Origin: Pseudomonadota bacterium
Lineage (GTDB): Bacteria; Pseudomonadota; Alphaproteobacteria; Rhizobiales; Beijerinckiaceae
DNA: 30,053 bases
Reading direction: 5' to 3'
NCBI GenBank assembly: GCA_023426505.1
Contig: JAFAAP010000110.1
Location: 1-30,053 of the forward strand
The notes under the pieces are model-generated. The model was not told the origin of the DNA, searched no databases, and saw nothing but the letters and a program-made list of their open reading frames with translations. A program made the translations under genes and the position numbers. Shown here in pieces: positions 15,925 through 22,570 of the stretch (position 1 is its first letter; every line of letters starts with the position of its first letter).

Positions 15925-17712
15925 CTATTCCGCCGCCTGCGCCCGCTCGTCGTCGATGAACTGGAGGCGGGCGAGCCGGGCGTAGAGGCCCTCCCTGGCG
16001 ATCAGCGCCTCATGGGTCCCCTCCTCCACGATCCGTCCGTGTTCCATCACGAGGATGCGGTCGGCCGACCGGACGGTGGCGAGGCGGTGGGCGATGACCA
16101 GGGTCGTGCGCCCCTCCATCAGGTGCTCCAGCGCGACCTGGACCTTGCGCTCGCTCTCGGCGTCGAGGGCCGAGGTCGCCTCGTCGAGGAGGAGGATCGG
16201 CGCATCCTTCAGGATCGCCCGGGCGATGGCGAGGCGCTGGCGCTGCCCGCCCGAGAGGGTCACGCCGCGCTCGCCCACGACCGTGCCGTAGCCTTCGGGC
16301 AGCGCCTGGATGAAACCGTCGGCTGCGGCGAGAGCGGCCGCCCGGCGCACATCCTCTTCGGTGGCGTCGGGACGTCCGTAGCGGATGTTGTCCAGGACGC
16401 TGGCCGCGAAGATCGTCGGCTCCTGAGGCACGAGGGCCATGCGGTGGCGCAGCGCGAAGGGGTCGGCATCCTGGATCGGCACGTTGTCGACCAGGATCGT
16501 CCCGTTCTGAGGATCGTAGAAGCGCAGCAGCAACTGCAGGACCGTGCTCTTGCCGGCGCCGGACGGACCGACCAGCGCCACCCGCTCGCCCGGCGCGACC
16601 GTGAAGCTGAGGCCGTGGAGCGTCGACTGGCTCGCCCGGGTGGGATAGGCGAAAGTCACGTCCTGGAAGGCGACGGTTCCCAAGGGGGGCTGCGGCAGGG
16701 GCTTCGGGTTCCTCGGAGCCTCGATGGCGGGCTTCGCGGCGAGGATCTCCCCGAGGCGCTCCGCCGCGCCCGCCGCCTGGGCAAGCTCGCCGTAGACCTC
16801 GGAGAGCTGCCCGAGGGAGGAGGCGGCGAAGACCGCGTAGAGCACGAACTGCGATAGCCGGCCGCCGGTCATCTCGCCGGCCAGAACGTCCTGCGCCCCG
16901 TACCACAGCACGGCCACGACGCTCGACGAGACCAGGAAGATGCCCGTGCCGGTCAGCAGCGCCCGCATGGTGGTGGACAGGCGCGCGGCCCCGAACGCCT
17001 CCTCGGCCGCCGCCGCGAAGCTCGAGGCGGTGCGGCTCTCCATCCCGAAGGCCTGCATGGTCCTGACCGCCCCGATGGCCTCCGCCGCATAGGCCGAGGC
17101 GTCGGCAAGCCGGTCCTGGGCGGCGCGGGAGCGGCGGCGCACGGCCCGGCCGGAGATGACCAGCGGCAGGACGATCACCGGAATGGCCACAAGCACGAGG
17201 GCCGAGAGCTTCGGGCTCGTGACGATCATGAGGGCCACGGCCCCGAAGAACAGGAACAGGTTGCGCAGCGCGATGGAGACGCTGACCCCGAAGGCCGCCT
17301 TGACCTGGGTGGTGTCGGCGGTCAGGCGAGAGACGATCTCGCCGCTCTTGGTCTGGTCGAAGAAGGCCGGGTCGAGGGAGGTCAGGTGCCGGAAGACGGC
17401 GGCGCGCAGGTCCGCCACCACCCGCTCCCCGAGGGTGATGACCAGATAGTAGCGAAGCGCGCTGGCCACGGCCAGGACGGCGACCACCAGGAGCAGGACC
17501 GCGAAATAGGCGTTGATGTAGGCCCTGCCCTGCTCCGAGAAGCCGAAATCGATGACCCGCCGGACTGCGATAGGCACCACGAGGGTCGCGCCCGAGGCCA
17601 GCATGAGCGCCGCGATGGCGGCCGCGATCCGCCCCTTGTAGGCGAGACCGTAGGGAATCAGCGGCCTGAGCGAGCTCAGGGCGGCTTTCGGGCGGTTGGA
17701 ATGATCGGCCAT
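15925..17712 (-). CDS. ABC transporter, fused permease and ATPase (MsbA/ABCB type)
   Basis: A 595-aa half-transporter. The N-terminal exporter-type membrane domain has six predicted helices (for example IAAAIAALMLASGATLVVPI at 29-48, YFAVLLLVVAVLAVASAL at 69-86 and ALVLVAIPVIVLPLVISG at 171-188). The ATPase domain has Walker A GPSGAGKST (382-390), Q-loop Gln430, signature LSGGQ (486-490), Walker B ILLLDE (506-511) and H-loop His542, all intact. It would dimerise and export a lipid, drug or peptide; substrate unknown. It resembles the lipid/multidrug exporters of alphaproteobacteria. Start ATG 17710-17712; divergent from rpmE. Confidence 0.93.
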   Translation of the reverse strand: MADHSNRPKAALSSLRPLIPYGLAYKGRIAAAIAALMLASGATLVVPIAVRRVIDFGFSEQGRAYINAYFAVLLLVVAVLAVASALRYYLVITLGERVVADLRAAVFRHLTSLDPAFFDQTKSGEIVSRLTADTTQVKAAFGVSVSIALRNLFLFFGAVALMIVTSPKLSALVLVAIPVIVLPLVISGRAVRRRSRAAQDRLADASAYAAEAIGAVRTMQAFGMESRTASSFAAAAEEAFGAARLSTTMRALLTGTGIFLVSSSVVAVLWYGAQDVLAGEMTGGRLSQFVLYAVFAASSLGQLSEVYGELAQAAGAAERLGEILAAKPAIEAPRNPKPLPQPPLGTVAFQDVTFAYPTRASQSTLHGLSFTVAPGERVALVGPSGAGKSTVLQLLLRFYDPQNGTILVDNVPIQDADPFALRHRMALVPQEPTIFAASVLDNIRYGRPDATEEDVRRAAALAAADGFIQALPEGYGTVVGERGVTLSGGQRQRLAIARAILKDAPILLLDEATSALDAESERKVQVALEHLMEGRTTLVIAHRLATVRSADRILVMEHGRIVEEGTHEALIAREGLYARLARLQFIDDERAQAAE

Positions 17713-17766
17713 CAGCTTTCGTTACGACAATTCGGGACCTCAGGGACTTAGCATCTTTCCCGCGGC

Positions 17767-17795
17767 TTGTTTCAAGGTTCTAAGTGAGGTATAGG
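17767..17795 (+). promoter_or_regulatory. Predicted sigma-70 promoter of rpmE
   Basis: TTGTTT (17767-17772) and TATAGG (17790-17795) are separated by exactly 17 bases. Transcription would begin near 17802, giving a leader of about 70 bases before rpmE. Confidence 0.55.
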
Positions 17796-17872
17796 CGCGC
17801 AATCATTTCACGACAGGCTCGATCTCAGGCTGCGGTAAGCCGGACTGGCTGGCCGCAAGAAGGACTATGGCA

Positions 17873-18109
17873 ATGGCGCGCAAAGAAACCGATCACCCCG
17901 ACTACCACTTCATCAAGGTCGTGATGACCAACGGCACCGAGTACACCACCCGCTCGACCTACGGCAAAGAGGGCGACACGCTCAACCTCGACATCGATCC
18001 GAACACCCATCCGGCCTGGACCGGCGGCACGCAGCAGCTGCTCGACCGCGGCGGCCGGCTGTCGCGCTTCAACTCGAAGTTCGGCAATCTCTCCTTTGGC
18101 AAGAAGTAA
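17873..18109 (+). CDS. rpmE: 50S ribosomal protein L31 (bL31), zinc-free type
   Basis: Ribosomal protein bL31 of the large-subunit central protuberance, forming an inter-subunit bridge. The 78-aa protein has the family features HPDYHFIKVVMTNGTEYTTR, HPAWTGGTQQLLDRGGR and FNSKFGN. It contains no cysteine, so it is a form without the CxxC zinc site. I place the start at the second ATG (17873): the AGAAGGA at 17858-17864 lies eight bases before it but only two bases before the first ATG at 17867. It is followed by a strong terminator shared with the convergent DUF1465 gene. Confidence 0.95.
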   Translation: MARKETDHPDYHFIKVVMTNGTEYTTRSTYGKEGDTLNLDIDPNTHPAWTGGTQQLLDRGGRLSRFNSKFGNLSFGKK

Positions 18110-18145
18110 GCCGCTCCCGGCGCCCATCGCCGGATCCGAAAACAG

Positions 18146-18176
18146 AAAAGCCCCGCTTCGGCGGGGCTTTTTCTTT
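18146..18176 (+). terminator. Rho-independent terminator after rpmE (bidirectional)
   Basis: Perfect stem AAAAGCCCCGC (18146-18156) / GCGGGGCTTTT (18161-18171) closed by a TTCG tetraloop, followed by TTCTTT. The A-run on the left arm makes it work on the minus strand too, where the DUF1465 gene ends at 18180. Confidence 0.93.
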
Positions 18177-18179
18177 GCG

Positions 18180-18707
18180 TCACTCCCGGGAGAAGGCCTT
18201 CTCCAGGAGCCCGAGCTGGGCCGTGACCGGATTGGGGGCCGGCGCCGCCGGGACGGCGGGCGGCTCGGACATCAGCTTCTCGAGATGCATGATCCGGGCG
18301 TGAAGCCGGGCCGCGAGACCGATCAGGTCCTTGAGGCGCTCCGGCAGGGCCTCGAAGTCGGAGATGGTCGTGGGCGTCTCGGGCATGGTGAGCCGAACCC
18401 GGTTCTTCTCCAGGTTGGCTTGGTCGGCGGTGAGCTCGCCCTCGGCGACGGCCCGCTGGAGGAGGAGCCAGGAGGCCACCTGCATCAGCCGGGTGGTCAG
18501 CCGCATGCTCTCGCTGGCGTAGACGAGGCTGGTCTCCCGGGCCATCCTCCGCGAATCCTCGCGCCCTGGCCCGTCCAGATAGGCGGCCGCCTCCTCGATC
18601 AGCTCCATGCCCTCCTGGAACAGCGTCTTGAACGCCTCGGAATTCACGAAGTTCTGGCCGAAGCGGATGGGGCCTGCGCCCAGTTTGATCACATCAGGTT
18701 CGCTCAC
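18180..18707 (-). CDS. DUF1465 family protein
   Basis: A 175-aa, mostly helical cytoplasmic protein of the alphaproteobacterial DUF1465 family. Recognisable stretches are FVNSEAFKTLFQEGMELIEE, the SMRLTTRLMQVASWLLLQRA helix, and EGELTADQANLEKNRVRL. No catalytic motif or membrane segment can be seen; function unknown. The start is GTG 18705-18707, with GGAGG five bases upstream; a longer ATG reading from 18761 lacks a binding site and overlaps the predicted transcript start. Upstream are a TATACT -10 element and a CtrA-like box, suggesting cell-cycle-timed expression. The neighbouring DUF1192 and trcR genes fit that idea. Confidence 0.85.
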   Translation of the reverse strand: MSEPDVIKLGAGPIRFGQNFVNSEAFKTLFQEGMELIEEAAAYLDGPGREDSRRMARETSLVYASESMRLTTRLMQVASWLLLQRAVAEGELTADQANLEKNRVRLTMPETPTTISDFEALPERLKDLIGLAARLHARIMHLEKLMSEPPAVPAAPAPNPVTAQLGLLEKAFSRE

Positions 18708-18776
18708 CCGCGCCTCCGAATGGGTCCTGTCCCTGCGCCGACCGGCGAGGCCAAGGATCAACGCTACTTGAGGTGC

Positions 18777-18822
18777 AGTATAGGGCGCGTCGACGGCGTT
18801 TGCCCTGCTAACCCTTGGTTAA
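18777..18822 (-). promoter_or_regulatory. Predicted CtrA-linked promoter of the DUF1465 gene
   Basis: On the minus strand TTAACCAAGGGTTAG (18808-18822) is a TTAA-N7-TTAA box with one mismatch in the second half-site. A further TTAA lies at 18825-18828. The box ends about 25 bases before TATACT (18777-18782), and the -35 position itself is poor, as expected of an activator-dependent promoter. Transcription would begin near 18770, about 63 bases before the GTG. CtrA control is inferred from the motif only. Confidence 0.5.
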
Positions 18823-18842
18823 GGTTAAACGGCAAAGGTCCT

Positions 18843-18943
18843 GTGAAAAAGGAGCCGCCCAAAGGCGGCTCGAGGTCATAACAGGGAGGCGTCAAACAGA
18901 GTGGACAGGAGCCACTCGGCATCCAGAGGAAACTGGATGCTTC
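18843..18943 (-). ncRNA. Predicted trans-acting small RNA with anti-SD-like loops
   Basis: No ORF explains this stretch, yet the minus strand reads as a compact RNA of about 100 nt. Hairpin 1 is GCATCCAG (18933-18940) / CTGGATGC (18919-18926) with loop UUUCCU. Hairpin 2 is GAGTGG (18912-18917) / CCACTC (18899-18904) with loop CUCCUGU. A single-stranded linker follows with GCCUCCCUG. The last hairpin is GAGCCGCC (18864-18871) / GGCGGCTC (18852-18859), followed by CTTTTT. The exposed pyrimidine-rich UCCU segments resemble the anti-Shine-Dalgarno loops of alphaproteobacterial sRNAs such as the alpha-r14/NfeR1 and CcsR types. The 5' end is not fixed. It could instead be the 3' UTR of the DUF1192 gene, which ends at 19007. 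Confidence 0.55.
18846..18871 (-). terminator. Rho-independent terminator, minus strand
   Basis: Eight-base-pair stem GAGCCGCC / GGCGGCTC with a four-base loop (18852-18871), followed on the minus strand by C and five T (18846-18850). It ends the predicted small RNA and any readthrough from the DUF1192 gene, isolating the DUF1465 promoter downstream. Confidence 0.9.
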
Positions 18944-18961
18944 GTTTATGGCCTGGAAACC

Positions 18962-18976
18962 TTAAGGTCCGGTTAA
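18962..18976. promoter_or_regulatory. CtrA-type box, perfect TTAA-N7-TTAA
   Basis: TTAA (18962-18965), seven bases, TTAA (18973-18976): an exact match to the CtrA consensus. On the minus strand a possible -10 (CATAAA, 18945-18950) lies 11 bases downstream, and the predicted small RNA follows. The box is beyond the 3' end of the DUF1192 gene, so it does not serve that gene. The function is inferred. Confidence 0.5.
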
Positions 18977-19006
18977 AGACCGTAACTCAGTCACAGAACG
19001 AAGAAC

Positions 19007-19213
19007 TCAGGCCTGGCCCAGCTTGAAGAACGCGCTCGCGGCCGCCCTGGAGCTTTCCTTGCCGGCCTTCACGTCCTTGAGGCGCGAGATCTCGCGTTCA
19101 AGCAGCGCGATCCGCTCGTCGATCTCGTCAATGGACAGCATCGACAGATCCTGCCCAAGCTGGTGCTCGGATACGCTCGCAACCGGTTCCTCGGCGAAAG
19201 GATCGAAAGCCAT
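19007..19213 (-). CDS. DUF1192 family protein
   Basis: A 68-aa protein of the short alphaproteobacterial DUF1192 family. The core LGQDLSMLSIDEIDERIALLEREISRLKD is followed by the typical C-terminus SRAAASAFFK. The middle forms a coiled-coil. Function unknown. The start is ATG 19211-19213, with AGAAGGAG eight bases upstream; an in-frame ORF to 19270 would add 19 unrelated residues. It is divergent from trcR across a 362-base intergenic region. Confidence 0.85.
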   Translation of the reverse strand: MAFDPFAEEPVASVSEHQLGQDLSMLSIDEIDERIALLEREISRLKDVKAGKESSRAAASAFFKLGQA

Positions 19214-19241
19214 GGCGTTCTCCTTCTGAACGATCTTCCTG

Positions 19242-19270
19242 AGGTTAGTGCGGGATTCCACCCTTGCCAA
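19242..19270 (-). promoter_or_regulatory. Possible promoter of the DUF1192 gene
   Basis: On the minus strand TTGGCA (19265-19270) and TAACCT (19242-19247) are 17 bases apart, about 30 bases before the DUF1192 start. The spacer contains GAATC, a GANTC site of the type methylated by CcrM. The -10 match is weak. Confidence 0.35.
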
Positions 19271-19428
19271 CGCCGGCCTTTAGCCTCGCAGCTTGTCCAA
19301 AGGACGAAAGATATGCGGCGAATTCCTGACGCGGGAGCTCGGCTCCTGCGGATAAGACGCCGGAAGGCGCCCGGGCAGCCCTTATCGGAATTTCCGGTCG
19401 AGGGGGCGGTCCCAAGCCCCTTTAAAAT

Positions 19429-19457
19429 TTGCAACATCGGGGCACGATCACTATAAT
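19429..19457 (+). promoter_or_regulatory. Predicted sigma-70 promoter of trcR
   Basis: TTGCAA (19429-19434), 17 bases, TATAAT (19452-19457, a perfect -10). Transcription should begin near 19464, giving a leader of about 112 bases. The upstream part of this divergent gap (about 19271-19428) shows no gene or other clear element. Confidence 0.7.
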
Positions 19458-19460
19458 TAT

Positions 19461-19513
19461 CTCGTTTCCCTCACAATGTGAGACGAGATGCTCCGGTCCG
19501 ACCGGGTCGGAGC
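19461..19513 (+). promoter_or_regulatory. Structured 5' leader of trcR
   Basis: Right at the predicted transcript start lies CTCGT-TTCC-CTCAC-AAT-GTGAG-ACGAG (19461-19487), a ten-base-pair stem with a four-base bulge. It is followed by a second inverted repeat at 19491-19513 whose arms (GCTCCG / CGGAGC, or TCCGACC / GGTCGGA) allow two competing folds. It could be an operator, a 5' stability hairpin or a translational control element; no known riboswitch is recognised. Confidence 0.45.
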
Positions 19514-19575
19514 GCGAGAGAGTTTTGCCGTGCGGCGCCTCGAGATCGGCGCCCGGCTTGAAGGAGGTTCGCCCC

Positions 19576-20298
19576 ATGTCCCAGGGACCGCTGATGCCGA
19601 AGGCGACGGCCGTTTGGCTCGTCGAGAACACGTCGCTGTCGTTCGAGCAGATCGCCGATTTCTGCAAGCTCCACCCGCTCGAGGTGAAGGGCATCGCCGA
19701 CGGCGAGGTCGCCGCCGGCATCAAGGGCCTGGATCCGATCACCACGGGCCAGCTCACCCGCGAGGAGATCGAGAAGGCGCAAGGAGATCCCGACCGCCGC
19801 CTCAAGATGGCCGAGACCCGCGTGAAGCTGCCCGAGCAGAAGCGCATCAAGAAGGGCCCGCGCTACACCCCGGTGTCCCGCCGGCACGACCGCCCGAACG
19901 CGATCCTCTGGCTCGTGCGCAACCATCCCGAGCTCAAGGACGCGCAGATCATGCGCCTCGTGGGCACGACCAAGACCACGATCCAGCAGGTCCGCGACCG
20001 CACCCACTGGAATTCGGCCAGCCTCTCCCCGATGGATCCGGTGACGCTGGGCCTGTGCTCGCAGATCGACCTCGACTTCGAGGTGCAGCGCGCCGCGAAG
20101 GACCGTCCGCACGTGGAGGTTCACGACGCCGGCGGCACCCTCATGCCGGCCGAGGTGTCGACCGCTCCCGAGCGCCACGACGAGCCCTTCGCCGACATGA
20201 GCCGCCCGAAGCCGGCCCGCGAGGAGGAGATCGACGTCAACTCGGTCTTCGCCAAGCTGAAGCAGCTCAGGCGGCCCGAGGGCGAGGACGACGAGTAA
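19576..20298 (+). CDS. trcR: Cell cycle transcriptional regulator TrcR (DUF1013)
   Basis: A 240-aa protein of the DUF1013/TrcR family, nearly confined to Alphaproteobacteria and named in Caulobacter as a cell-cycle transcriptional regulator. Two helix-turn-helix-like units are visible: residues about 12-45 (AVWLVENTSLSFEQIADFC) and 108-142 (AILWLVRNHPELKDAQIMRL, then TTKTTIQQVRDR). They are separated by a basic linker (RVKLPEQKRIKKGPRY). The C-terminus is acidic. The start ATG 19576 has a near-perfect AAGGAGGT eight bases upstream; the frame stays open to 19429, but that would place the start within the promoter. It has its own promoter and leader and ends at a strong terminator. Confidence 0.93.
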   Translation: MSQGPLMPKATAVWLVENTSLSFEQIADFCKLHPLEVKGIADGEVAAGIKGLDPITTGQLTREEIEKAQGDPDRRLKMAETRVKLPEQKRIKKGPRYTPVSRRHDRPNAILWLVRNHPELKDAQIMRLVGTTKTTIQQVRDRTHWNSASLSPMDPVTLGLCSQIDLDFEVQRAAKDRPHVEVHDAGGTLMPAEVSTAPERHDEPFADMSRPKPAREEEIDVNSVFAKLKQLRRPEGEDDE

Positions 20299-20307
20299 GA
20301 CTCAACG

Positions 20308-20337
20308 AAAAGGCCCGGAGCGATCCGGGCCTTTTTT
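20308..20337 (+). terminator. Rho-independent terminator after trcR (bidirectional)
   Basis: Stem AGGCCCGGA (20311-20319) / TCCGGGCCT (20324-20332) with a GCGA loop, followed by a T-run to 20337. The A-run at 20308-20310 suits the minus strand as well, where the small ORF ends at 20345. Confidence 0.92.
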
Positions 20338-20344
20338 CTTCGTT

Positions 20345-20563
20345 TCAGCGGCCTGCCTCAGGTCCGGGCCGGCGGGATTTCGGCCCCCTCGCCCGGCTGC
20401 GCTCGAAACGTTCCTTCGCGCCGACGGCCCGATACCGGGCCACCGTCCTCTGATCCTTGGCGGATCGGCGCTGGAGCGCCTCCTCCTCCGTGGTGAGGAC
20501 CTCGCGCAGCATGGCCTCGAACCGGGCCTCGCGATCCCCGGGAGCGTCGGGCGCCTGCGTCAT
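20345..20563 (-). CDS. Small basic protein coupled to prpE
   Basis: A 72-aa ORF not recognised as any family. Its ATG (20561-20563) overlaps the prpE stop codon in an ATGA arrangement, the strongest sign that it is translated. The predicted protein begins MTQAPDAPGDREARFEAMLR, has an acidic helical part (EVLTTEEEALQRR) and a very basic arginine-rich tail (YRAVGAKERFERSRARGPK). There is no membrane segment or metal-binding motif. It ends just before the terminator shared with trcR. Because high-GC DNA gives chance ORFs, expression remains unproven, but the coupling and clean end by a terminator argue that it is real. Confidence 0.55.
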   Translation of the reverse strand: MTQAPDAPGDREARFEAMLREVLTTEEEALQRRSAKDQRTVARYRAVGAKERFERSRARGPKSRRPGPEAGR

Positions 20564-22473
20564 CCGGGCAGTCCCCGCTGCTTCAGTACGTCGCCGATCT
20601 CGGACAGGATGATCGGATCGTCGATGGTGGCGGGCATCGACCAGGAATCCCCGTCCGCGATCTTCTTCATGGTGCCGCGCAGGATCTTGCCGGAGCGGGT
20701 CTTCGGCAGGCGGCCGACCGTGATGGCGAGCTTGAAGGCCGCCACCGGGCCGATCTTCTCGCGCACCAGGGAGACGAGCTCCGTCTCGACCTTCTCCGGA
20801 GCCGTCTGGACGCCGGACTTCAGCACCACGAAGCCGCAGGGCACCTCGCCCTTGAGCGCGTCCTTGACGCCGATCACCGCGCATTCCGCGACGGCCGGAT
20901 GGGAGGCCAGGACCTCCTCCATGCCGCCGGTCGAGAGGCGATGCCCCGCCACGTTGATGATGTCGTCCGTGCGGCCCATCACCCAGACATAGCCGTCCTC
21001 GTCGAGGTAGCCGGCGTCCGAGGTGTTGTAATAGCCCGGATAAGGGGCGAGGTAGGATTCCCTGAACCGCTCGTCCGCGTGCCACAGGGTCGGCAGGCAG
21101 CCGGGCGGGAGCGGCAGCTTGATCACGATGGCGCCCATCGTGTCGGGCGGCACGGGCTTGCCGCCCTCGTCTAGGACCTCCAGGACATAGCCCGGCATCG
21201 GCACCGTCGGGGAGCCGTGTTTGACCGGCAGGGGGCCGAGCCCGAGGGGGTTGCCGGCGACGGGCCAGCCCGTCTCGGTCTGCCACCAATGGTCGATCAC
21301 CGGAACCTTGAGGATGTTCTCGGCCCAGCGGATCGTGTCCGGATCGGCCCGCTCGCCGGCCAGGAACAGCGCCCGGAAATGCGAGAGGTCGTGACCCTCG
21401 AGGAGCTTGGCGTCCGGGTCCTCCTTCTTGATCGCCCGGAAGGCGGTGGGCGCGGTGAAGAGCGTGACGACGCCGTGCTCGGCGATGACCCGCCAATAGG
21501 CGCCCGCATCGGGCGTGCCGACCGGCTTGCCCTCGTACAGGATCGCCGTCGCGCCGTGGAGGAGCGGCCCGTAGACGATGTAGGAATGGCCGACCACCCA
21601 GCCGACGTCGGAGGCGGCCCAGAACACCTCGCCCGGATCGACTCCGAAGAAGTTCTTCATGGTCCATTTGAGCGCGACCATGTGGCCGCCGTTGTCGCGC
21701 ACCACGCCCTTGGGCTTGCCGGTCGTGCCGGAGGTGTAGAGCACGTAGAGCGGGTCGGTGGCGGCGACCGCCACGCATTCGGCCTTGCGGCCCTCGGCCC
21801 GCGCCCGCGACAGCTCCGCCTTCCAGTCGCGGTCGCGGCCGTCGACCAGGGAGCAGTCGAGCTGGGGCCGCTGGAAGACCAGGCAGGACTCGGGCTTCGA
21901 CGACGAGAGCGTGATCGCCTCGTCCAGGAGCGGTTTGTAGGGGATGACGCGGCTGCCCTCGATGCCGCAGGAGGCCGAGAGAATGACCTTCGGCTTGGCG
22001 TCGTCGATGCGGGTGGCGAGTTCCTTGGGGGCGAAGCCGCCGAAGACCACCGAATGGATCGCGCCGATGCGTGCGCAGGCGAGCATGCCGATGGAGGCCT
22101 GCGGGATCATCGGCATGTAGAGGACGACCCGGTCGCCCTTCCGGACGCCCATGTCCTGCAGCACGGCCGCCAGCGTCGCGACCTCGTCCTGCAGTTCGGC
22201 ATAGGTGAGCGTCTGCTTCGTGCCGGTGACCGGGCTGTCGTAGATGATCGCCGCCTGGTCGCCCCGCGTCGCCACGTGCCGGTCGACGGCGTTGTAGCAG
22301 GTGTTGCACTGAGCCCCGACGAACCAGCGCCCGTAGGGGCCGGCATCCGGGTCGAAGATCTTGTCGGCCGGCCTGATCCAGTCGATCTCGCGCGCGGCCT
22401 CCTCCCAGAAGCCGACCGGATTGGTCTTCCAGCGCGCATAGACGTCATGATAGCGGCTTTGGGCTGATGTCAT
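20560..22473 (-). CDS. prpE: Propionyl-CoA synthetase (PrpE-type acyl-CoA synthetase)
   Basis: An ATP-dependent, AMP-forming acyl-CoA synthetase of 637 aa. The sequence follows the PrpE/ACSS3 pattern rather than acetyl-CoA synthetase: RWFVGAQCNTCYNAVDRHV at 49-67, the SASCGIEGSRVIPYKPLLDEA segment, and the adenylate-binding loop YTSGTTGKPKGVVRDNGGH from 246. The A8 core GRTDDIINVAGHRLSTG and the catalytic lysine Lys596 in KTRSGKILRG are intact. It would activate propionate, and perhaps acetate, for entry into propionyl-CoA metabolism. No methylcitrate or methylmalonyl genes are adjacent. ATG 22471-22473; the next gene upstream (TauE-like) is divergent. Confidence 0.9.
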   Translation of the reverse strand: MTSAQSRYHDVYARWKTNPVGFWEEAAREIDWIRPADKIFDPDAGPYGRWFVGAQCNTCYNAVDRHVATRGDQAAIIYDSPVTGTKQTLTYAELQDEVATLAAVLQDMGVRKGDRVVLYMPMIPQASIGMLACARIGAIHSVVFGGFAPKELATRIDDAKPKVILSASCGIEGSRVIPYKPLLDEAITLSSSKPESCLVFQRPQLDCSLVDGRDRDWKAELSRARAEGRKAECVAVAATDPLYVLYTSGTTGKPKGVVRDNGGHMVALKWTMKNFFGVDPGEVFWAASDVGWVVGHSYIVYGPLLHGATAILYEGKPVGTPDAGAYWRVIAEHGVVTLFTAPTAFRAIKKEDPDAKLLEGHDLSHFRALFLAGERADPDTIRWAENILKVPVIDHWWQTETGWPVAGNPLGLGPLPVKHGSPTVPMPGYVLEVLDEGGKPVPPDTMGAIVIKLPLPPGCLPTLWHADERFRESYLAPYPGYYNTSDAGYLDEDGYVWVMGRTDDIINVAGHRLSTGGMEEVLASHPAVAECAVIGVKDALKGEVPCGFVVLKSGVQTAPEKVETELVSLVREKIGPVAAFKLAITVGRLPKTRSGKILRGTMKKIADGDSWSMPATIDDPIILSEIGDVLKQRGLPG

Positions 22474-22570
22474 GGCGTAACCCCGTTGTCTTCACCGCAT
22501 GAGACTTGCAAGCCTTGTCGTGGTAGCAGGCGGGCGCGCCGCGGTCAGCGGCGACTTTCGGCGAGTATCC

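Noticed and set aside
20345..22309. A 654-codon minus-strand frame overlapping prpE
   Set aside because: Only its last 72 codons, after the prpE stop, are plausibly translated; the rest is out of frame with intact PrpE.
20560..22473. Acetyl-CoA synthetase (Acs)
   Set aside because: The N-terminal RWFVGAQCNTCYNAVDRHV and YTSGTTGKPKGVVRDNGG patterns fit propionyl-CoA synthetase PrpE better than Acs; acetate activity is still possible.
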